A DNA stretch of 64,000 bases from an uncultured Eubacteriales bacterium (GTDB lineage: Bacteria; Bacillota; Clostridia; Christensenellales; CAG-314). Both the position numbers and the translations under genes were made by a program. Positions 58,101 to 64,000 of the stretch are shown here, in pieces (within the stretch, counting starts at the first letter, position 1; each line of letters starts with the position of its first letter). Where the stretch lies: NCBI GenBank assembly GCA_948938605.1, contig CARAIG010000057.1, positions 11,340 to 75,339 on the forward strand, in the 5' to 3' direction. Below the pieces are notes generated by a model. That model saw only the letters and a program-made list of their open reading frames with translations. It was not told the origin of the DNA and did not search any database.

Positions 58101-59499
58101 TGCGCGCGCATACAGCTATCGCGGCACTTGGTACGATTCGGGTTACGATTACACCGTAGTATTCGAAGGTATCGGCGTTGACGGTTACGGAACTGGTTAC
58201 GATTCGCAGGGAGTGACATTTACTTATTGTGTCGAAAAAGACGGCGATTCAACATCGGCAAGCGGCGACGGATATGTTATCAGTTTATACTTGCGTATGT
58301 CGCTGTACGGATACGGCAGTTACGCTAAGGAAACGGTCAAAGGTCAGGAATTCATCACTTTTGCAATTTATTACGCTCAGTCGGGCGCAATATTGGACAA
58401 TTTCATCCTTGCTTACTACGATCCGTTACAAGGCGACTGGGACGACGCTGACGGCGTAACGTACTCGTTTAACGGTTTGGGTGCGTACGATGTTAACGAA
58501 TTCGGCGACAATATGGAATGGGTTTTGGAAGGTGAAGTTACGGTAACCGAAAACGGACAATCGCAGACCGTACGTTACAACTACAACCGCGAAACCCGCA
58601 AGGCAACCTTTACTTATAACGAATCTCAATATGTCGTTACCGTTGATATGTTAGGAAACGTCAAATTCAGCGTTTCGGGCGGAACGGAGCAGGATTTGTA
58701 TGCTCCCGACGCATATGCAGGCTTATCGCTTATAGGCGAAGATTGTTTCATTTCTTTCAACGGCAAGTCTGCGTCCGGTCGCGGCGAAGCAACCGTTATA
58801 ATGGGTACAAATAAACAAACTTACGCTTATACGTTAAACGGACTAACAGTTACTTTGCTTAAAGATAACGTTACGGCGTATACAATCGCATTAGATACTC
58901 AAAGCGGTTATATGGTGCTTAGCGGAAGCGGTGCAAACATTACTCTCGGTGTATACTCACCTATGAGCGGCAACACCTATATTGCTTCAAACGGATTGTA
59001 CGTTTCGGTTGGCAGTTTCAATATGGCGGGCGAAGCGGAAGGAACTATATTCGGCAACGACGCGGTATTCCTGATGCAATCGGAAGACCAACTTGCAATT
59101 TACATTAACGGCGAATTACAGTATTATTTGGTTCAGTCTAAGGATATCAACAACGTAGGCTTGTACGACGTTTACGGCGAGTTTATCGCAATGTTGGTTA
59201 TTCCCGACGGATTAATGGGTGAATATACCGCTCAGGACGGTACTTCTTTCCAATTTGACGGCAGATCGCTTGTCATAGGCTACTATGCAAACGTTACTTT
59301 TGTTAAAGACGACACAGAAGTTTATTACTACTACTCGGTTAACGAAGACGGCAGTTATTCGGTATTTGCGCTTGACCGTACGGGCGAATACGACGAAAAG
59401 ATAGAAGTTTATACAGTTTACACTACCCAACACGACGGCGCTACGGAATACGTCAGTCAAGACAGTACATCTATATGGATAGTTGCCGTAGAAGCATAA
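55171..59499 (+). CDS. Large lipoprotein with InlB repeats and GLUG motifs (first)
   Basis: AAAGGAG precedes the ATG at 55171; an in-frame start at 55129 lies before that site. The 1442-residue product has a lipoprotein signal ending in lipobox IFAGC. Two near-identical InlB/Listeria-Bacteroides repeats follow (WKVTYVYGNGEKNLEHT...FDYWYSTDANTAYDF), then a GLUG-type beta-helix region (LGGLFGYVVMGEVKNVNIKN, IVGGIVAYNMGSDIFGCSF, AVGGIAGSV). The C-terminal half (about residues 850-1400) has several beta-rich modules of the type GDWYDADQSVYTFNLDGTG. It is lipid-anchored at the surface. It is paralogous to the next gene, 13 bp downstream; together they form an operon. Confidence 0.85.
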   Translation: MSKRSNFILILALVLCVAVSLAIFAGCKVNPVEWKVTYVYGNGEKNLEHTVKDGEKAIEPNDPVRDGFKFDYWYSTDANTAYDFNAAVKSNLTLTAHWTEESGSSSTWKVTYVYGNGEKNLEHTVNDGEKAIEPRDPEREGFKFDYWYSTDANTAYDFNTAVKGDLTLTAHWSVKYAFVNLNAGSFAEIWIDGQSDIKLENNQAPYGDIIPFKVHVSPYCLGEAVVKVNGTEITADADGWYVMEVTADTMTVTVEGLSDDRTPISGVGSLRDPYVLSTPAQFKRFADAVNSASNTRYNNATVVLGADLSFNGEELEPIGLELNSTHFAGTFDGRGHTLSDFTMKGSKGLGGLFGYVVMGEVKNVNIKNAVYNIDTTEMSNYIVGGIVAYNMGSDIFGCSFDGDINVDLNYTSVNSYIGGIVGFGQGYSDTNSATVSYCTVNADFTSNGKGPLLAVGGIAGSVLGTAGSAPFLIYNSVFNGNIGGKVILAGGIAGYLREDASIANCFASGTASANNTLGYAAAGAFVGLSEQNTAITNSYADITYSAVHASAVGDTMEGTLKGDFVGNYYPDGDKTDDGSVDSKEILILNSYLLNNNRVVAKGKYDTMPTIDFSNFTSVKTLLKWNDCEWTKEQGVLKTVVKLDQDYSINVSVTFDFDGQTVRIDGETIVGTDQGDIATYVPLNWLYQGDGQNTFKSLSNHISYGLFLDADRTIRLPSAMLVSSNITVYVGFADYSSVAAEYFVTDAYGEQARLVFDDNGMLTMTYGGKIARYVYVYDGEKILIKDGYFAYMFFESSNGASLIADFYATVNGNELVIFDNLFYVGSKTLSAYKGNAVMGDWYDADQSVYTFNLDGTGLKVTTSTLETLFDYTIDGNNVTIKIGGVTYNAVLSQDGRKIVCDNGLTLSLDKFDIFAGDWETDFNNPVSVTFDGMGSMTFGQEEFGYTVRDGVIIFEKGTAIINENGLIDITFDGNKYTLARAYSYRGTWYDSGYDYTVVFEGIGVDGYGTGYDSQGVTFTYCVEKDGDSTSASGDGYVISLYLRMSLYGYGSYAKETVKGQEFITFAIYYAQSGAILDNFILAYYDPLQGDWDDADGVTYSFNGLGAYDVNEFGDNMEWVLEGEVTVTENGQSQTVRYNYNRETRKATFTYNESQYVVTVDMLGNVKFSVSGGTEQDLYAPDAYAGLSLIGEDCFISFNGKSASGRGEATVIMGTNKQTYAYTLNGLTVTLLKDNVTAYTIALDTQSGYMVLSGSGANITLGVYSPMSGNTYIASNGLYVSVGSFNMAGEAEGTIFGNDAVFLMQSEDQLAIYINGELQYYLVQSKDINNVGLYDVYGEFIAMLVIPDGLMGEYTAQDGTSFQFDGRSLVIGYYANVTFVKDDTEVYYYYSVNEDGSYSVFALDRTGEYDEKIEVYTVYTTQHDGATEYVSQDSTSIWIVAVEA

Positions 59500-59512
59500 T
59501 AAAGGAGACAAA

Positions 59513-62500
59513 ATGAAAAACAAATTAATTGTAGCTCTTACATTGGTTTTGGTACTGATGGTTACTTGCTTAATCGCTTGCCAACCCGATATCTTTACGG
59601 TTACTTTTGCCGGCGACGGCGTAAGCGTCCCCGCGCAAAATGTAAGCAGCGGCGGTACGGCAATTGAACCTAAAAATCCCGAACGCGAAGGTTATACCTT
59701 TAAGTATTGGTACAACCAAGACCAAAACACCCCGTTCGATTTTAGTACTCCTATAACGACGGATATTACTCTTACTGCGTTTTGGCAAAAAAACGATGAT
59801 TCGCATCCTACCAAAGTTACGGTTACTTTTGCGGGCGAAGGAGTGAATATTACGGCGCAAAGTGTAGATATAGGCAGTACGGCAATCGAACCAAAAGCTC
59901 CCATACGCGAAGGTTTCACTTTTAAGTATTGGTACAATCAAGACCAAAACACCCCGTTCGATTTCAATACTCCCATTACGCAAGATATAACGCTTACGGC
60001 ATTTTGGCAGGAAGGCTCCTCTACCTTGCCGACGGATATTACCGGCAGCGGAACAAATCAAGATCCGTACGTATTGTACAGTGCGGCGCATCTTGTTAGT
60101 ATCTCTAAATTCGTCAATGACGGCAACGCGGATTATGTTGCAGCTTCCTACAAACTCGGCGCGGATATCGACCTTACAGGTATTTCCTACGTACCTATCG
60201 GAACATTGGAACACCCGTTCGAAGGTGTGTTCAACGGCGACAATCATACAATCGTTAATTTGGAATTGACTGCGAATATACGTTCGGACGGAGTAAAACT
60301 TTACGGACTTTTCGGTATGACGGAAACGGCGGTTGTATCTAACATTAAGCTGCAAAACGTTAAATTCGACATTCAGTCCTACCGCGACAGCACTGAAACA
60401 AGCGTTTATATCGGAGCAGTAGCCGGTTATGCTTCGTTGACAAACTTTACAAATATCAGCGTTAACGGCAGTATAAGTACTCTTCTTATGGCAAATAACA
60501 CCGCAAATATCGGCGGTATTGCAGGTTGGTTAAGTTGTTCGTCGCAAAAGCAAGCATATATAGCCTACACCGAAAACTGTTTTGTCGACATTGAAATGGG
60601 TGTCGGCGAAGACGGCGGCGAAATAGGCAGTTTGGAAAACGGACGCGTCGGCGGACTGTTCGGCGTGGTAAACACTCAAAATTGCTCTGTTGCAATACTT
60701 AACAGCGCTGTAAAAGGCAGTATTTACGGCGGGCAGTATGTCGGCGGTATTGCAGGCTATATCAACGGTTTAGTTTCGGTAATAGACTGTTTTAATACTG
60801 CCGATATCGAAGCAACTTCCGTCGAAGTAAGCTATACCGGCGGCATAGTCGGTAGTGCTTTGGGCGACAATCTCATTATGGATTGCGTATCTATCGGTAC
60901 CGTTAAGGGTGTAAAAGCAGCTCCCGGAACTATAGGTTACAAGTCCTATGCAGGCGGAATAGTCGGTTATGCCGAAGCGGACGATTACGAATATTATTAT
61001 GTTGCCGGTACAAGCGTTGTTAACAGTTATTACGTTACTTCTGCTACGGGTGCGGACAATATAACCGTTCTCGGTTCAAACGAATATGCAAAAGCATTTT
61101 TCTCAAAACTCAACAATATAGTTTCGCTTACAAATTGGAATCCTGCTTGTTGGACTACGGTTGACAGCGTAATTAAACCCACTTCCGTTACAGCCAAGGA
61201 CGCGCAGGAAAAATATACGTTAACACTTGTAAAAGGCTCTAACAGTTCAATCGAATTAGACAAGTCGACCGATACGGGTACATTCTATTCGCTTGTAGGA
61301 GCACTGGACGAACTTGAAGCCGACGGCAGCAATATCTTTTGGAATTGGCAAATCGAAAACAATGTCAACTACAAGTATTACGCGCCCGTTTGCAAAAATA
61401 TGACGTTGACGGCAAAATGGCAAGACGTAAGCGGCATTGCCAATACGTATATAGGCACAGGCACTTTGCACGAAACGGTTAAAGCAGGTTCTATTATCCT
61501 GTTTGCCGACGGAACACTGCAATGGATTACCGACAGCGTTGTGACGGGAACTTACAAGTTCGACGGAACGCGAATTTTAATGGTAATTAACAGCGACGTA
61601 GGCGGTATTAGCGGTATAATTAACGACAAAAATTTAACGTTCTATGTTGATGCGGGTATGAGCGGAACTGTTACATATAGTTTTGACGTGTACAAACCTA
61701 CCATCATAGGCGAATATATGAGCGAAGCGGGTAACTTGCTTACCTTTACGGGTGAAGACCGCGTATCCTACGAAAACGGCGAAGTAAACAACGGCAACTA
61801 TTTTTCGGGTACTTATACAATTGAAAACGCAACGACGTTAAAAACCACGTTTGTCAAACTCGACGGTTACAATATTGTGGCAAGTAAAGTAGTGTTGGGC
61901 GAAGACGACACGGTAACGCTGTACTATACTCAAAACGGAGTTGACAAAACCGAAGTATTTACTAAACTCGGCACAGTCGATTACAGCGACGAAAAGTTTG
62001 TGGGCGAATACTCCTATGTTTCGGTAAGTTCGTACAATTACGCTTCCGCAATGCGTTTAAAACTCGATGCAGACGGAACAGTCCACGTTATTTCGGAGTT
62101 TAGCGATACATTGGGCAGGTATTATTACATTCCCGCAACAAATACGCTTAAAATAATTTGTATCGGCTATGCAAGCAATATTACTTGGGACGAACAAAAC
62201 GAAATTGCATACGGCGTACTAATGATGGGCGGATCCGCTTTAAAACCGTCGGTATTTACTAAAATCGACCGCGGAGAACAGCTTGTTTATACCAATTACG
62301 AATACTCGTATAAACCCGTAGACTACGACTATGTGTTCATTTACTCTTTGCCCGACGCAAACTACGTATTTATAAACACTGTTTACCATCCCGAACTTGC
62401 AATTACTACTCCGCTTGGTCATGGTAAGGACGTTACCGTTAACGGCGTAAAATACCGTATTAGCGGTATGGAACTTCAAACCGTAAATCCCGAGGAAGGC

Positions 62501-63586
62501 ACTTACACATTCGGAACACACTCTATCAAACTTGACGGTATACAAACTGCAACCGTCGACGGCAAGGATTACTACTATGTTGCTCACAAGTCGGACAAAA
62601 TTGTGGATATAATTTTCGGCGACGAACTTATTTCCTTCAATTGGCAATCGGCGCAGGCAAACAACGGCACAGCTCAACAGTTGACTTTGGACGGCTATCA
62701 AGGCATATGGTATTCGCCCAGCACATACGGCGACGGACAAGGCAATCCTTACTACAACCGACTTGTCTTTGACGGTTCGGGACATGCGGCATTGTTCTAT
62801 ACTAGCGAAGGTAACTACCGTCTTAATTGGAGTCCTTGGGGCAGCTACACAGTTACGCCTTACGGCTTAAATGCTACGTTTAACGAATATCACGCCAACT
62901 ACAAGTTTGTATTCTACTACGACAAGCAAGTAGCATACTCTACCGACTACGACGAAAAGGCACCTGCTTTTGCCGCTAAGGGTTATACGGGAACAACGCA
63001 GCCCCCGCAATTACCGTCGGAAAAAATCGGTTCCTACGTCAACGGTACGGGACAAGACCAAAAGGTACTTAACATCCGTGCGGATTTGTCGGGTACGTAC
63101 ATTGGCAACCCCATTTATAACGTAGTATACGATGGCGCAAACAAACTGTTCTTTACCGCTAACGGAATCAACTTCGAGTTTGTCCTAACTGCAAACGGTG
63201 GCACGCTTAAACAATCCGGCGACATTAGCGGTACCGAATTGGAATTTACATTATCCTCCGACATTCAACTTGACGTAATTCCCTCCGCTCTTTGCGGTAT
63301 GTGGACGGGTACGTTCGAAGGTCATGGCGTAGGCACTAAGGAAGACCGCGGTTTTTCGATTGAGCGCGACGGACGTATCAAGTATTATACTAATGTGGCG
63401 GCGGGTACTAATACCGAAGTTTCTAATGTTGCGTACGATGCGTCAACGCTGACGATTACCTTTACCGATAACGGCGGCTTTAATTGGACGTTTGTTTACG
63501 ATGTCGAAAAGGAAACCATAACTGCCGAAGGCAAGGATTCCGAAAACCGTGCCGTAAAAGCCACCTTAACCAAAACGTCTGCATAA
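59513..63586 (+). CDS. Large lipoprotein with InlB repeats and GLUG motifs (second)
   Basis: An AAGGAGACAAA site precedes the ATG. The 1357-residue product has lipobox LIAC (MKNKLIVALTLVLVLMVTCL...). Two InlB-type repeats follow (FTVTFAGDGVSVPAQNVSSG...FKYWYNQDQNTPFDF and a close copy), then GLUG-like elements (LYGLFGMTETAVVSNIKLQN, YVGGIAGYINGLVSVIDCF, YTGGIVGSALGDN), a further InlB-like stretch near residue 590, and C-terminal beta modules (IIGEYMSEAGNLLTFTGEDR..., GIWYSPSTYGDGQGNPYYNR). The order of domains is the same as in the gene upstream, so they arose by duplication. A terminator lies 45 bp after the stop. Confidence 0.85.
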   Translation: MKNKLIVALTLVLVLMVTCLIACQPDIFTVTFAGDGVSVPAQNVSSGGTAIEPKNPEREGYTFKYWYNQDQNTPFDFSTPITTDITLTAFWQKNDDSHPTKVTVTFAGEGVNITAQSVDIGSTAIEPKAPIREGFTFKYWYNQDQNTPFDFNTPITQDITLTAFWQEGSSTLPTDITGSGTNQDPYVLYSAAHLVSISKFVNDGNADYVAASYKLGADIDLTGISYVPIGTLEHPFEGVFNGDNHTIVNLELTANIRSDGVKLYGLFGMTETAVVSNIKLQNVKFDIQSYRDSTETSVYIGAVAGYASLTNFTNISVNGSISTLLMANNTANIGGIAGWLSCSSQKQAYIAYTENCFVDIEMGVGEDGGEIGSLENGRVGGLFGVVNTQNCSVAILNSAVKGSIYGGQYVGGIAGYINGLVSVIDCFNTADIEATSVEVSYTGGIVGSALGDNLIMDCVSIGTVKGVKAAPGTIGYKSYAGGIVGYAEADDYEYYYVAGTSVVNSYYVTSATGADNITVLGSNEYAKAFFSKLNNIVSLTNWNPACWTTVDSVIKPTSVTAKDAQEKYTLTLVKGSNSSIELDKSTDTGTFYSLVGALDELEADGSNIFWNWQIENNVNYKYYAPVCKNMTLTAKWQDVSGIANTYIGTGTLHETVKAGSIILFADGTLQWITDSVVTGTYKFDGTRILMVINSDVGGISGIINDKNLTFYVDAGMSGTVTYSFDVYKPTIIGEYMSEAGNLLTFTGEDRVSYENGEVNNGNYFSGTYTIENATTLKTTFVKLDGYNIVASKVVLGEDDTVTLYYTQNGVDKTEVFTKLGTVDYSDEKFVGEYSYVSVSSYNYASAMRLKLDADGTVHVISEFSDTLGRYYYIPATNTLKIICIGYASNITWDEQNEIAYGVLMMGGSALKPSVFTKIDRGEQLVYTNYEYSYKPVDYDYVFIYSLPDANYVFINTVYHPELAITTPLGHGKDVTVNGVKYRISGMELQTVNPEEGTYTFGTHSIKLDGIQTATVDGKDYYYVAHKSDKIVDIIFGDELISFNWQSAQANNGTAQQLTLDGYQGIWYSPSTYGDGQGNPYYNRLVFDGSGHAALFYTSEGNYRLNWSPWGSYTVTPYGLNATFNEYHANYKFVFYYDKQVAYSTDYDEKAPAFAAKGYTGTTQPPQLPSEKIGSYVNGTGQDQKVLNIRADLSGTYIGNPIYNVVYDGANKLFFTANGINFEFVLTANGGTLKQSGDISGTELEFTLSSDIQLDVIPSALCGMWTGTFEGHGVGTKEDRGFSIERDGRIKYYTNVAAGTNTEVSNVAYDASTLTITFTDNGGFNWTFVYDVEKETITAEGKDSENRAVKATLTKTSA

Positions 63587-63631
63587 GTTTAGTAAATATA
63601 CGCAACTTTTGCAAAGCATAAGTTAACAATT

Positions 63632-63669
63632 AAAAAAGGCACTGCAAGCAATCCCTTGCAGTGCTTTTA
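63632..63669 (+). terminator. Intrinsic terminator after the lipoprotein operon
   Basis: GGCACTGCAAG pairs with CTTGCAGTGC, followed by TTTTAT. Confidence 0.8.
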
Positions 63670-63691
63670 TGTTGTTTGATAGCGGTTATCC

Positions 63692-63785
63692 CGTCATTGC
63701 GAGAAGCGACAGCGACGAAGCAATCCAGAGGATAGAATAGTAATGCTGTTTTTTTCTGGATTGCTTCGCTACGCTCGCAATGACG
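63692..63785. repeat. 94-bp inverted-repeat element, copy 2
   Basis: CGTCATTGCGAGAAGCG...GACGAAGCAATCCAGAG pairs with CTGGATTGCTTCGCTACGCTCGCAATGACG across a centre with AGAATAGTAATGCTG and a T-run. It is the same length and centre as the copy at 21731-21824. Confidence 0.8.
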
Positions 63786-63938
63786 AGTAAAAGCAACAAT
63801 AGCATAATTGGGAAATCTAAGTGAAATCGCACAATTAAACTAAATGTCACCACAATTCCGCATTCCGCATTAAAATATATGTCATTCTGAGCGAAAAATA
63901 AAGCCAATATATGTCGTCCTTAGCTCAATATATTTTGT
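63786..63938. other. Spacer between repeats at window end
   Basis: No gene is supported. It contains CCGCATTCCGCATTAAAATATATG-like sequence and GTCATTCTGAGCG fragments similar to those of the CCTGAGCG repeat. Confidence 0.5.
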
Positions 63939-64000
63939 GTTATCCTGAGCGGAACGAAGTGGAGTCGAAGGATCTAAGAACCAATGGGATAAATCGTACA
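63939..64000. repeat. CCTGAGCG...GGATCTAAGAACC repeat, copy C (cut by window)
   Basis: It has TTATCCTGAGCGGAACGAAG, TGGAGTCGAAGGATCTAAG and ATAAATCGTACA in the same order as copies A and B and runs off the window end. Confidence 0.65.

Noticed and set aside
59570..60355. Minus-strand frame (261 codons) opposite the second GLUG lipoprotein
   Set aside because: It lies antisense to the InlB repeats and shows the repeated composition expected from a shadow frame.

Overview
The window looks like a chromosome segment from a low-to-moderate GC, endospore-lineage Firmicute (class Clostridia, probably an uncultured gut-type lineage). Reasons: AGGAGG-type ribosome binding sites, near-consensus TTGACA/TATAAT promoters with 17-bp spacers, a CwlD-like spore-cortex amidase, a VanW/G5 wall protein, pyruvate phosphate dikinase, a prmA-mtaB-HIT-rpsU neighbourhood, and surface proteins built from BspA-type leucine-rich repeats, InlB/Listeria-Bacteroides repeats and GLUG motifs. 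The lineage is inferred from gene content, not from a database search. Almost all genes are on the + strand; exceptions are a ferritin-like gene with a tiny partner, a rhomboid protease, an XRE regulator and the tmRNA gene.

Layout. 1-9.8 kb: a PHP phosphoesterase (cut by the window edge), VanW-family protein, dnaB, glnS, two zinc-ribbon proteins (the second multi-pass membrane) and an unusually compact alaS. 9.8-10.9 kb: gene-free, packed with small repeats. 10.9-15 kb: a Sel1-repeat protein, a lipoprotein and a DUF5714-like Cys-rich protein. 15.4-20.7 kb: PadR regulator, prmA, mtaB, HIT protein, rpsU, a hypothetical and recX. 20.8-25.8 kb: small membrane proteins, a second repeat cluster, a ferritin-like protein, a DnaA-box cluster, a CwlD-like amidase and a YbaK-type deacylase. 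26-31 kb: transglutaminase lipoprotein, alpha/beta hydrolase, rhomboid, XRE regulator and tmRNA. 31-38.6 kb: a membrane-anchored protein with a ribosomal-uL15-like C-terminus, ppdK, beta-carbonic anhydrase and an ABC ATPase-permease fusion.

38.6-63.6 kb is the most striking part. A roughly 180-nt structured non-coding RNA with its own promoter and terminator is followed by a 4688-residue surface protein (BspA-like leucine-rich repeats, then about 31 Trp-containing repeats of about 106 residues, then a C-terminal membrane anchor). Its promoter carries a run of nine Gs between a perfect -35 and a perfect -10, giving a 19-bp spacer. This is the architecture of a phase-variable promoter, where slippage in the G run would switch expression. 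The giant gene is followed by a TM/acidic protein that shares a domain with the uL15-like protein at 31 kb, and by a 76-residue coiled-coil protein; the three are spaced as an operon. Two large paralogous lipoproteins (InlB repeats, GLUG motifs, beta-rich modules) complete a surface-protein island.

Small dispersed repeats (a 94-bp inverted-repeat element, a roughly 110-130-bp CCTGAGCG...GGATCTAAGAACC element, a 127-bp element with 13-bp terminal inverted repeats, and others) fill most long intergenic gaps. No transposase, CRISPR array, tRNA or rRNA was seen.
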